Assembly: GCF_003364195.1 (NCBI RefSeq) | Contig: NZ_NXLQ01000007.1 | Coordinates: 22,195-86,194, forward strand | Direction: 5' to 3' | DNA length: 64,000 nucleotides | Source: Helicobacter didelphidarum | GTDB taxonomy: Bacteria; Campylobacterota; Campylobacteria; Campylobacterales; Helicobacteraceae | Shown: positions 20,421 through 28,762 of the stretch, in pieces | How the letters are laid out: every line of letters begins with the position of its first letter | Numbering within the stretch: position 1 is the stretch's first letter | Translations under genes and position numbers: made by a program | Notes under the pieces: generated by a model | Database searches by the model: none | Seen by the model: only the letters and a program-made list of their open reading frames with translations | Told to the model about the DNA's origin: nothing

Positions 20421-21296
20421 TTAACGAAAGAGATTCTGCAAATGAATTACATTATCATGAAAACTACGAAAATCTCTACGCTTTTGTTTTGAAGGATATA
20501 TCTTGCCTAAGACTTTTGATACAGTAACACTTGCCTGCATATCTTTTCGACTAATAAAATCTGATATTGCTTGTTTTTTTCTAGAATCTGAAAGTCCATA
20601 TTCTGCAGGTTTATAGTCCTTATAAGTGAAACAATCATATTTTTTCATAAGCATACTAAAGATACTTTGGTCGTGGCGATTTTCTCTAAATTCAGGGTAA
20701 TTTGGTGTGATTGATGGACTATCATCGACAAGGTAAAAATGATTATAAATAATCTCAAGCCATTCGTTGATAAGCTGAAGTGTAAATGGAGATTTTTTCA
20801 TAAAAATCGCTGTAGCCTTAATTTGTGGGGATTCTATAAATTTTGGATTGTCTAACACTCCAAAATGTGCGAAAATATCACCTTTTGTCCATTGTTTTTC
20901 TAATAGTCCTCCAAGTCGAAATCCAACAATATCATGATTTTTTAGAATCTGTAATTTTTCCAAAAGATTTTTCCCTTGATTATGTATAAATTCGCAACCA
21001 CTATCAGCATATATAAGCCAATCGTTATCATTCATTTGTTCTAAGCTTTGTAATATAACTTGAGGTTTCCAGCACCAATAGCCAAATCCGCGAGTGGGTT
21101 TTACCCCCCCCCCCCCATCGTTTTTCTGATAAAATTTATCTCCGAGCCGTTGTTTGAATCTCAAGTCAAGATTATACTCATTATAGAGCAGAATATCTGT
21201 AAAGATTCCCATATTTGTAGCTTGACTAAGAAATCTTAGACTACTTGGTAAAAGATTTATGTTAGCAAATGTACAGACATATATATTTTGTTGCAT
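20421..21296 (-). CDS. Phase-variable glycosyltransferase-like protein, in frame
   Basis: 291 residues. Blocks include LPSSLRFLSQA, RGFGYWCWKPQVIL, NDNDWLIYADSGCEF, KNHDIVGFRLGG, QWTKGDIF and NRHDQSIFSML. This pattern belongs to glycosyltransferase-like proteins of surface glycan loci. YADSGCEF probably supplies the DxD-type nucleotide-sugar site. A run of 13 G on the coding strand at codons for NDGGGGVKP lies just before the conserved RGFGYW block; 13 keeps the frame open. Gaining or losing a G would truncate the protein. AAAGGAAA lies before the ATG. It probably modifies LPS or another surface glycan. Confidence 0.85.
   Translation of the reverse strand: MQQNIYVCTFANINLLPSSLRFLSQATNMGIFTDILLYNEYNLDLRFKQRLGDKFYQKNDGGGGVKPTRGFGYWCWKPQVILQSLEQMNDNDWLIYADSGCEFIHNQGKNLLEKLQILKNHDIVGFRLGGLLEKQWTKGDIFAHFGVLDNPKFIESPQIKATAIFMKKSPFTLQLINEWLEIIYNHFYLVDDSPSITPNYPEFRENRHDQSIFSMLMKKYDCFTYKDYKPAEYGLSDSRKKQAISDFISRKDMQASVTVSKVLGKIYPSKQKRRDFRSFHDNVIHLQNLFR
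21104..21116 (-). repeat. Poly-G tract of 13 (contingency locus, ON)
   Basis: Thirteen C on the plus strand, thirteen G on the coding strand of the glycosyltransferase at 20421-21296. Runs of this length slip during replication in Helicobacter and Campylobacter. The current length gives the full-length frame. Confidence 0.95.
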
Positions 21297-21340
21297 TTTA
21301 TTTCCTTTAACAATTTATTGAATCAAAGATTCTATGGATA

Positions 21341-22789
21341 TTAGTTTTTAAATTTATTTTTGGTGGCAAAATATATGATATAGCATATCACAATGTATAT
21401 AATTGTTCCCCAAATAGCAATGCGTTGGCTTTCATCAAAATACACACCAATCATTGATATAACACAACCAAAGATTCCAATAATTTGTATGTATGGTGTA
21501 AAAGGTGTTTTATATGCTAAATCATCTAGTTTCCCGCCACTAGCAAGATATTGTTTGCGAAAGGCATATTGACAATAGCTAATGCTAGTCCATACAATCA
21601 TCATTGTAAAACCACTCACAGTAATTAAAGATTCCATCATATTATCAATATTTTTATTGTTGATATATGCACTGAAATCAGGGTTTATTTGCAGTGCAAT
21701 ATAAATAACTAGTTCAAAGAAAAATGGTAAAAGTGAAAATCCCATTGTCATTAATAATGCATAAACAGGAATTCCTCGTTTATTAATTGTAGCAAAAATT
21801 TTTGGATACATTTTCTTTTGTGCTAACCCCCATATCATACGCGCACTTGCATATAAGCCAGAATTTGCGGTAGAAAATAAAGCGGCGATCAGAATAAAAC
21901 GCATAATATCGGGAATATAGGGCAATCCATTTTCGACAAAAGGCAATTTGATAATTTGGAGGGTTGTTACAAATGGACTCTCTGTAATTCTTGCATCATT
22001 CATAGGAACAAAAGTCGCAATAATAAATACAGAACCAATGAAAAATATGATAATTCTAATAAGTGTGGCTTTAATAGCTTTTGGCATAGCATTTCTAGGG
22101 TCTTTTGTCTCACCAACTGCAACACCAATAACCTCTGTCCCAGTAAATGCGAAATTGACGGCTAAGATTGTCATAAATACTGCACTAAAACCATTTGGAA
22201 ACCACTGATCATTATTTGCACTATAAAAATTTGCAAAAGTCATATTAAATCCATATAGATATAAATTATAAATAATACTTATAAAACCCAAAAGGAGAAA
22301 AATTAAAACTGCAAATACCTTAATGAAGCTTACAATAAATTCGCCTTCAGCAAAAAGTTTTACCGTGAAAATATTAAGAAGAAAAATTGCTATGGCACAT
22401 AACGCTACCCATACATAGAGATTTACATCGGGAAACCAAGCTGAAATCAACAAAGCAATTGCTGTGTATTCTACCGCAACAGTTGCTACCCAATTTAACC
22501 AATACATCCAAAAAATTACATATCCAGCACTAGGGCTAATAAATCTATGTGCATAATCTCCGAAACTACCGGTATTTGGAAATGCACTTGATAATTCACC
22601 AAGTGAAAGCATAACACTATAAACAATCACGCTAGCCACGCAATATGCAATAAGTGTGCCTAATGCACCTGCTTGATGAATACTGCCACCACTTCCTACA
22701 AAAAGTCCTGTTCCCATAGCCCCACCAAAAGCTATCATGATTAAATGCCGTGTTTTTATTTCGCGTATAAATGTGTTATTTCCACTCAT
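21341..22789 (-). CDS. rocE: APC-family amino-acid permease (RocE/LysP-like)
   Basis: 482 residues with about 12 hydrophobic segments. The amino-acid permease start REIKTRHLIMIAFGGAMGTGLF with GSGGSIHQAGALG is diagnostic, followed by FTGTEVIGVAVGETKDPRNAMPKAI and ANSGLYASARMIWGLA. It resembles H. pylori HP1017 (RocE). It imports a cationic or other amino acid across the inner membrane by proton symport; specificity is not readable. AAGGA lies about 11 bases before the ATG. Confidence 0.92.
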   Translation of the reverse strand: MSGNNTFIREIKTRHLIMIAFGGAMGTGLFVGSGGSIHQAGALGTLIAYCVASVIVYSVMLSLGELSSAFPNTGSFGDYAHRFISPSAGYVIFWMYWLNWVATVAVEYTAIALLISAWFPDVNLYVWVALCAIAIFLLNIFTVKLFAEGEFIVSFIKVFAVLIFLLLGFISIIYNLYLYGFNMTFANFYSANNDQWFPNGFSAVFMTILAVNFAFTGTEVIGVAVGETKDPRNAMPKAIKATLIRIIIFFIGSVFIIATFVPMNDARITESPFVTTLQIIKLPFVENGLPYIPDIMRFILIAALFSTANSGLYASARMIWGLAQKKMYPKIFATINKRGIPVYALLMTMGFSLLPFFFELVIYIALQINPDFSAYINNKNIDNMMESLITVSGFTMMIVWTSISYCQYAFRKQYLASGGKLDDLAYKTPFTPYIQIIGIFGCVISMIGVYFDESQRIAIWGTIIYIVICYIIYFATKNKFKN

Positions 22790-23149
22790 TCTATTTGAAT
22801 CCTTGTATCGTATAATTTCTATACCATTTGTTATGCACTATACTATTTTTTATATTCAAGAAACTCTTAATAATATAAGGCAATAATATTTTAGCGAAAA
22901 TTATTTACTATGTGTGAAAAAAGCACTGGAATAGTTTGTTTTTATAGCCAATACAGATTCTATAACTTTTTGAGAAGTAGTTACTATGATAAGAGTGTCA
23001 AAATTTGGAGCAACAAATCTTAATTTATTTGGGAACTGAAAGATAAAACAATATTGAAACATTGTTTAAAACAAAAACTAATGTCCAAAACTCTTAAATT
23101 TATCTGTAATTTCGTAGGAGCAGGTGCATTTATCTTTCCACGACACAAT
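22790..23149 (-). other. Intergenic region upstream of rocE
   Basis: 360 bases with no gene. On the minus strand a TAGTATAGTGCAT stretch near 22840 could be the rocE -10 element. The rest is AT-rich. No terminator for the gene ending at 23150 is obvious. Confidence 0.4.
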
Positions 23150-24790
23150 TTAATGTGGAATTCTCTTTGTGCTTTCCTCATATTTTTTAATTTGCGTATC
23201 AAATACACGAATGAGATTTGGAAGATTTTTTTGTATTCTATATAAAGCACTTAAATGTGCCTTGAGTGGATTGCCCCAAATTGGATTTGGTCGTGATACC
23301 GAATCTATTTGCATCTTGCATGCTTCAATAGCCTTATTTAAGCCAACAGAAAGAGAACGTAATTGTGCAAGATAGTCTCTTGCATCTTTGATTTTTATTG
23401 CAACATTTGTTTTAAAATTGTTTAATGAGTAATCTACTTTTTTCTTTATTGTTTGTAATTCAAGTTCTCGTGTTTGGACTTCTCGCATTTTTGCTTCAAG
23501 AATTTCTTTTGTTTGTTTCAATTTATCTTCCAGCACATTTTTTGCGTCTTGCAATTGCCCTTCAAGATTTAAACGCACCTCTTTATATTGGTCTTCTTTT
23601 GCTTTTATCTCGGCTATTTGTGATTCCAATCCTTCCCTTTGTTCTTTAATTTTAGAATCTTTATATTTATTTTCCAACACCTCTCTTTGTTCGCGATATT
23701 CCGACTCTTTAGCATTAGCTATTTTTAACCTTTCATCAAGTCCATCTTTTACAGATTTGAATGCCGATCGTTTTAATTGTACTTGTGCCAATTGCGATTC
23801 CTTCAGATCCATTTCTTGCAACTGCGTTTCTTTTAATCTTTGCTCACATTTACGTAATTCTTGTAAATCAGCATCCATTTCCGCATAATGATTTTGAACA
23901 ATAAGATTTTGATAATGAGTGTAAAACTTTTCTATTTTTTGAAATATTTCATGATGTTGAGTATTTGGAGATGATGAATACGGAACATAAAATAAAAATT
24001 CCACATTGGGTATAAGCGTAGATTCTGTTTCATATCTTTTTGAAAATTCTTCTTTGCAAGTGCGTTCATATTCTTCATCATGAAAAATAAATGTTGGCAA
24101 GTTTTCATCCGATAAACTTGTGCAAATAGTAGTTTCAAGATATTTCACTCCATCAGACCAATCCCGAAGGCAATAATAAAACATACCAAAATCCATAGCT
24201 GTGATATTATTTCTATCATTAATAATGAGATTAACAGCAAGAATATGAAGAAAATCTCTAAATCGTTTATCGGAAATATTAGAAAGTTGTTTTACAACAT
24301 TGTTTTCATCATTATCAGTAATGAGTGTTCCTGTAGGATTTGCATGAGCAACAAGAGATTCTATAAAATTGATTGCCTGTGTTTTATTCTCATCATTCCA
24401 AAATTGTTTAAAATTATAAGTATCAAAGAATTTTTTTAACTTATGTGCTTCTGGAGCGAATTGTTTGAGTTTTTCAAAAATTGCTGTATTTCTTTGAGTA
24501 AAAAGATACTGGTAGAGATGATCTGTGTTTGTATGACTCCCCATTTCACAATATGCGGTATATTTATCTAGCTTATTTTTATTTTTAATAAGACTATTTG
24601 CTTTTGCTTTAATTGGCACTTCACCAAATAATGCTGCAAAACGCATTTGTATATCTAGTGCATCATCATGTCCATAAAGCAACAAAGTTTTATTGCTCAA
24701 TGTGCATAAAAGTGCTAAACGTACCTCTTCTTCCCTTCCATATAACCCTTGGTTTAAAATAGATTCTAATCTTTCGATAGCTTCCTTCAT
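23150..24790 (-). CDS. RavA-like protein lacking ATPase motifs, with long coiled coil
   Basis: About 546 residues from ATG 24790 (MKEAIERLESILNQGLYGRE), chosen for the GGAG upstream. The start resembles the MoxR/RavA AAA+ N-terminus (ERxxxIxxALxxxLxxxxLLLxGxPG), but where the P-loop should be, LLLYGHDDALDIQMRFAALFG has no GKS/T. No Walker B (DEIW) follows. A RavA lid-like block, SDKRFRDFLHILAVNLIIND then MFYYCLRDWSDG, is at about 172-215. Residues 295-450 are a charged coiled coil (repeated KESQ/KEREQ heptads), then a short C-terminal domain. Likely a non-catalytic AAA+ relative. No VWA partner (ViaA) is nearby. Function unknown. Confidence 0.7.
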   Translation of the reverse strand: MKEAIERLESILNQGLYGREEEVRLALLCTLSNKTLLLYGHDDALDIQMRFAALFGEVPIKAKANSLIKNKNKLDKYTAYCEMGSHTNTDHLYQYLFTQRNTAIFEKLKQFAPEAHKLKKFFDTYNFKQFWNDENKTQAINFIESLVAHANPTGTLITDNDENNVVKQLSNISDKRFRDFLHILAVNLIINDRNNITAMDFGMFYYCLRDWSDGVKYLETTICTSLSDENLPTFIFHDEEYERTCKEEFSKRYETESTLIPNVEFLFYVPYSSSPNTQHHEIFQKIEKFYTHYQNLIVQNHYAEMDADLQELRKCEQRLKETQLQEMDLKESQLAQVQLKRSAFKSVKDGLDERLKIANAKESEYREQREVLENKYKDSKIKEQREGLESQIAEIKAKEDQYKEVRLNLEGQLQDAKNVLEDKLKQTKEILEAKMREVQTRELELQTIKKKVDYSLNNFKTNVAIKIKDARDYLAQLRSLSVGLNKAIEACKMQIDSVSRPNPIWGNPLKAHLSALYRIQKNLPNLIRVFDTQIKKYEESTKRIPH

Positions 24791-25291
24791 AACAATACTC
24801 CACATAAGAATACACAAATTTATATTATATCATATTTTAATATGTATTTATAGTTATTGTTAAAATATCAAATTACATTTTTGTAAAAAGTCACATCATT
24901 TGCTATATGTTGCTCTAAAAAATGTTTTTATCTTTAAAAGTTCATTGTTAAAATATATTTTATGCCATATCAACATCTTATAGTCATAGAGATAGAATTG
25001 GAGTCGTTTGTTGCTTATAAAAAAATAAAAAAATGATTTTTTTATTGAAATATTAATCTTTTTTCTATATAATTCTTGGTTTAATTCTTTAATATAGATT
25101 AAATGAATTAAAAATTTTACCTTAAATCAGAAAACAAGAAACTTATATTTAAAGTAAGAAAATTGTAAAGAGCCTTAAATTATGAATATTATAAAAACAA
25201 CAATATTCAATTAGGGTATATTTCATTTTTAGAAATTATTACATTAAGTAAAAGATTGTAATTACTGATATTTTAAGGTTGGGAGTTCGTT
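24791..25291 (+). other. Leader region of the ribosomal protein operon
   Basis: About 500 bases without a gene between the divergent RavA-like gene and rpmJ. CTATATAATTC (TATAAT at 25068-25073), preceded by T-rich blocks, is the best promoter, leaving a leader of roughly 210 bases before rpmJ. infA, which often precedes rpmJ in relatives, is absent. Confidence 0.5.
25068..25073 (+). promoter_or_regulatory. Likely sigma70 -10 element of the rpmJ operon
   Basis: TATAAT within CTATATAATTC, preceded by periodic T-runs (TTTTTTT near 25039, TTTTTT near 25060), as in epsilonproteobacterial promoters that lack a clear -35 box. Confidence 0.5.
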
Positions 25292-25405
25292 ATGAAAGTA
25301 AGACCATCGGTTAAAAAAATGTGCGACAAATGTAAAGTCATTAAGCGCAAAGGTGTGATTCGTGTGATTTGTGCGAATCCAAAACATAAACAAAGACAAG
25401 GATAA
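25292..25405 (+). CDS. rpmJ: Ribosomal protein L36
   Basis: A 37-codon gene: it begins [19 protein letters not shown], continues [13 protein letters not shown] and ends KQRQG. It has the zinc-binding C-x2-C-x12-C-x4-H pattern of the C+ L36 type. Part of the large ribosomal subunit. It opens the operon and ends 3 bases before rpsM, as in H. pylori. Confidence 0.97.
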   Translation: MKVRPSVKKMCDKCKVIKRKGVIRVICANPKHKQRQG

Positions 25406-25408
25406 AGC

Positions 25409-25771
25409 ATGGCTAGAATTGCTGGTGTAGATTTGCCAAAAAAGAAGAGGGTAGAATATGCTCTAACATATATTTATGGTATTGGACTAAAAAGCTCAAG
25501 AGATATTCTCAATGCCATAGGTATTTCTTTTGATAAGCGAGTTAATGATCTCAGCGAAGATGAAATTTCAAGAATTGCGAAAAAGATTCAGGAAAACTAC
25601 ATTGTTGAAGGTGATTTGCGTAAAAAAGTTACAATGGATATTAAAGCATTGATGGATTTAGGTAGTTATCGCGGTTTGCGACATAGAAAAGGCTTACCTG
25701 TGCGTGGGCAAACAACGAAAAATAATGCCCGTACACGAAAAGGTAAGAAAAAAACCGTTGGTAGTAAGTAA
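25409..25771 (+). CDS. rpsM: Ribosomal protein S13
   Basis: 120 residues, start [24 protein letters not shown] and end [15 protein letters not shown], both typical. It contacts the tRNA and 23S at the subunit interface. Tightly packed between rpmJ and rpsK. Confidence 0.98.
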   Translation: MARIAGVDLPKKKRVEYALTYIYGIGLKSSRDILNAIGISFDKRVNDLSEDEISRIAKKIQENYIVEGDLRKKVTMDIKALMDLGSYRGLRHRKGLPVRGQTTKNNARTRKGKKKTVGSK

Positions 25772-25781
25772 GGAGTAGAAT

Positions 25782-26177
25782 ATGGCTAAAAAACAAACGA
25801 ATCTTAAAAAAAGAGTGGTGCGAAAAAATATTGCACGTGGAATTGTTTGCATTTCTGCTTCTTTTAATAATACAAATGTTACTGTTACTGATGAAATGGG
25901 TAATGTTGTATGCTGGGCTACTGCGGGTGGTTTAGGATTTAAAGGAAGTAAGAAATCTACCCCATATGCTGCACAACAAGCTGTGGAATCTGCAATGATA
26001 AAAGCTAAGGAACATGGTATTAAGGAGGTGGGTATTAAAGTCCAAGGTCCAGGTAGCGGACGTGAAACTGCTATAAAGAGTGTAGGTTCAGTTGAAGGTA
26101 TTAAGGTATTATGGATTAAAGATGTAACCCCATTACCACACAATGGATGTCGCCCACCCAAAAGAAGAAGAGTGTAA
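25782..26177 (+). CDS. rpsK: Ribosomal protein S11
   Basis: 131 residues; [23 protein letters not shown] and [12 protein letters not shown] are the family blocks. Platform protein of the small subunit. Ten bases after rpsM, with AAGGAG just before the ATG. Confidence 0.98.
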   Translation: MAKKQTNLKKRVVRKNIARGIVCISASFNNTNVTVTDEMGNVVCWATAGGLGFKGSKKSTPYAAQQAVESAMIKAKEHGIKEVGIKVQGPGSGRETAIKSVGSVEGIKVLWIKDVTPLPHNGCRPPKRRRV

Positions 26178-26186
26178 GGAGGAAGT

Positions 26187-26813
26187 ATGGCACGATATAG
26201 AGGACCAGTAGAAAAAATCGAACGACGATTTGGTGTTTCTTTAGCTCTTAAGGGTGAAAGAAGAATAGCAGGTAAATGTGCTATTGAGCGCAGAAGTTAT
26301 GGACCAGGGCAGCATGGGCAAAGAAGAAGTAAAATTTCTGACTATGGCTTACAGTTACGTGAAAAGCAAAAAGCAAAGCTGATGTATGGTGTAAGCGAAA
26401 AGCAATTTCGATCTATATTTAAAGAAGCTAATCGCCAGGAAGGTAACACTGGTGAAAATCTTATTAAATTGCTTGAAACAAGACTTGATAATGTTGTATA
26501 TCGAATGGGATTTGCAACTACGAGAAGATTCGCAAGGCAACTTGTAACACATGGGCATTTGCTTGTGGATGGTAAAAGAGTAAATATTCCATCATATGTT
26601 GTGAAACAAGGGCAAAAAATTGAAATCAAAGAAAAAAGTAAGAACAACGCCCAAATTGTTCGCTCATTAGATCTTGTTGCTCAAATAGGTATTGTTCCTT
26701 GGGTTGATATTGATAAAGATAAACGATATGGTATTTTTACGAGACATCCAGAGAGAAGCGAAGTTGAGATTCCAATAGAGGAGCGTTTGATAGTAGAGCT
26801 CTATTCAAAATAA
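26187..26813 (+). CDS. rpsD: Ribosomal protein S4
   Basis: 208 residues; [16 protein letters not shown] and [13 protein letters not shown], then an S4 RNA-binding domain ([34 protein letters not shown]). Primary 16S-binding protein, often the autoregulator of this operon in other bacteria. AAGGAGG precedes the ATG. Confidence 0.98.
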   Translation: MARYRGPVEKIERRFGVSLALKGERRIAGKCAIERRSYGPGQHGQRRSKISDYGLQLREKQKAKLMYGVSEKQFRSIFKEANRQEGNTGENLIKLLETRLDNVVYRMGFATTRRFARQLVTHGHLLVDGKRVNIPSYVVKQGQKIEIKEKSKNNAQIVRSLDLVAQIGIVPWVDIDKDKRYGIFTRHPERSEVEIPIEERLIVELYSK

Positions 26814-26830
26814 GATATGAGGGTAATGTG

Positions 26831-27838
26831 ATGAAAAGTATAAAAATAAGACCATATATTCCAGAAAGACTCGAAATTGAGGAGTTTTCACCCAATCATA
26901 TTAAATTGCACGCTTATCCATTTGAGCCACATTATGCTATTACAATAGCTCACCCTGTGCGTAGATTGTTGCTTTCTAGCACAGTTGGATATGCACCTAT
27001 TGCAATTAAAATTAAAGGTGTTGCACATGAGTTTGATTCAGTACGCGGTGTTTCTGAAGATGTTGCACCATTTATTACAAACATCAAGAATTTAAAATTT
27101 AAGATTAACAGCGAAGCACAAAAACAAGAGAAATTTGAATTACATTATGAGTTTCGTGGACCTATAGAACTAAAAGGTGAACATCTTAATAATGAGATAA
27201 TAACAATTTTAGATTCAGATTTACATTTAGCAAATATTAACAATGAAGCAGAACTTAAGTTTTCTCTTATTATACAAAAGGGGTTGGGATATGTTCCTAG
27301 TGAGGCTATTAGGGCGGAAATAGGCAATGATTATATTCCACTTGATGCTTTTTTTACTCCTGTAAAAAAAGCTGTATATGAAATTGAGAATGTTTTGCAT
27401 GAAAGTAATCCTAATTTTGAAAAAATTATTTTTGAAGTTGAAACAAATGGGCAGGTTGATCCAATGGATGCTTTTAAAGAAGCTGTTGGAATTATGCATT
27501 CTCAAATGAGCGTTTTTGGTGCAGAGCTAAATGATGTACCTACAAGTAATAATCGTCTTAATGATGATAGTCCAGAATTAAAAACACTACTTTCTAGCGT
27601 TGAGATTCTTAATCTTGAACACAGACCAAGTAATTGTTTGCAAAAATCCAACATAAAATACATTGGTGAGTTAGTTTTAATGAGTGAAAGTGATTTGAAA
27701 AATATTAAGAATCTGGGAAAAAGATCTTTTGATGAGATTGTCCAAAAACTTGCTGAAGTTGGATATGCTATTGGTGGAGATCTTCCTAATGATTTGGTTA
27801 TTACACTTAATAAAAGATTAGCTAAACTTAAGAACTAA
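26831..27838 (+). CDS. rpoA: RNA polymerase alpha subunit
   Basis: About 335 residues from ATG 26831; the GTG three bases earlier is possible, but GAGGG spacing fits the ATG. N-terminal dimer domain: HAYPFEPHYAITIAHPVRRLLLSSTVGYAP, then KKAVYEIENVL. C-terminal domain: LLSSVEILNLEHRPSNCLQKS and IKNLGKRSFDEIVQKL, which bind UP elements and activators. Diverged but full length for epsilonproteobacteria. Confidence 0.97.
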   Translation: MKSIKIRPYIPERLEIEEFSPNHIKLHAYPFEPHYAITIAHPVRRLLLSSTVGYAPIAIKIKGVAHEFDSVRGVSEDVAPFITNIKNLKFKINSEAQKQEKFELHYEFRGPIELKGEHLNNEIITILDSDLHLANINNEAELKFSLIIQKGLGYVPSEAIRAEIGNDYIPLDAFFTPVKKAVYEIENVLHESNPNFEKIIFEVETNGQVDPMDAFKEAVGIMHSQMSVFGAELNDVPTSNNRLNDDSPELKTLLSSVEILNLEHRPSNCLQKSNIKYIGELVLMSESDLKNIKNLGKRSFDEIVQKLAEVGYAIGGDLPNDLVITLNKRLAKLKN

Positions 27839-27849
27839 AAGGAATATAA

Positions 27850-28203
27850 ATGAGACATAAACATGGATATAGAAAGTTAGGTAGAACTTCTTCTCATCGT
27901 AAAGCATTATTAAAAAATCTTAGTATTGCTTTAATTAAATATAATCGTATTGAAACAAGTGTGTTTAAAGCTAAGGAATTACAAACCTATATTGAAAAAC
28001 TTATAAGCATATCAAAAAAAGCAGATTTTAATACACATAGATTTATATTTGCAAAATTGCAAGATAAAGTAGCGACTAAGAAATTAATTGCAGAAATTGC
28101 TCCAAAATTTGAAAGTCGCAATGGTGGTTATACTCGTATTCATAGAAGTTGTATTCGTCGAGGAGATGCATGCATAATGGCAATTATTGAGTTTGTAGAA
28201 TAA
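27850..28203 (+). CDS. rplQ: Ribosomal protein L17
   Basis: 117 residues: [24 protein letters not shown] at the start and [24 protein letters not shown] at the end are characteristic. Last gene of the alpha operon, 11 bases after rpoA. Confidence 0.98.
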   Translation: MRHKHGYRKLGRTSSHRKALLKNLSIALIKYNRIETSVFKAKELQTYIEKLISISKKADFNTHRFIFAKLQDKVATKKLIAEIAPKFESRNGGYTRIHRSCIRRGDACIMAIIEFVE

Positions 28204-28263
28204 AGATATTTTTGAGCTTATAATTTTAAGTTTTTGTAATATTATATAATTAGTTATTGTGTA

Positions 28264-28294
28264 TATCATTCATGCTTTTAAGATATGAATGATA
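28264..28294 (+). repeat. Hairpin after rplQ
   Basis: TATCATTCAT (28264-28273) and ATGAATGATA (28285-28294) form a 10-bp stem with an 11-base loop, 60 bases after rplQ and before rpoZ. No T-run follows, so it is at best a weak terminator. Confidence 0.45.
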
Positions 28295-28348
28295 CCAAAA
28301 CAAAAGTTCTATGATATTTTTTCTATTATAATATGTGAGGTGTTTGTT

Positions 28349-28567
28349 ATGGTAAGAATAGAGCAAACTATTTCTCAAGCTTTAGATAAGACAGGAAACG
28401 ATAGGTATAAACTATCGGTTTTAGTTTTTTCGAGAGTGAAAGAATTGAGTAATGGTGCCAAACCGCTATTAAAATATTCAGAAGAATATTTAAAATGTAT
28501 GGAGCCTTGTGATATTGCACTTACAGAAATCGCTGAAGGAAAGATTACTTTTGCTAATCCATTGTAG
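28349..28567 (+). CDS. rpoZ: RNA polymerase omega subunit
   Basis: 72 residues from ATG 28349, starting MVRIEQTISQALDKTGNDRYKLS. This start has GTGAGG upstream and gives the normal length; the extended frame before it is unlike omega. Omega aids assembly of RNA polymerase. It begins the block rpoZ-spoT-tyrS-NMO-amiA that has the same order as in H. pylori. Confidence 0.93.
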   Translation: MVRIEQTISQALDKTGNDRYKLSVLVFSRVKELSNGAKPLLKYSEEYLKCMEPCDIALTEIAEGKITFANPL

Positions 28568-28762
28568 CAAAATGTTTGTTTTGTTGTAATATTTCAGCAT
28601 TTGATTTCTATGATTTATTTTTTTTAATATTTTAACAGAAAAGATCTTGTATCTACAAGAAAACTAAAGACTTGTATTTTCTTATAATTTTAGATTGAAG
28701 AGAATACAATTATAGATTGTCTATATTTTATTCTATTTTGCAGTTGAAGTAGGTTGTTTTTT

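Noticed and set aside
23054..23245. Plus-strand ORF near the end of the RavA-like gene
   Set aside because: It is mostly antisense to the C-terminus of the minus-strand gene and to its downstream gap, with no ribosome-binding site or recognisable protein.
24791..25291. Small structured RNA upstream of rpmJ
   Set aside because: Long gap checked for signatures of tRNA, RNase P RNA, SRP RNA and tmRNA; the sequence is AT-rich with no matching conserved blocks.
25694..26161. 155-codon minus-strand ORF over rpsK
   Set aside because: Antisense to a highly conserved ribosomal protein gene; composition is that of an antisense frame.
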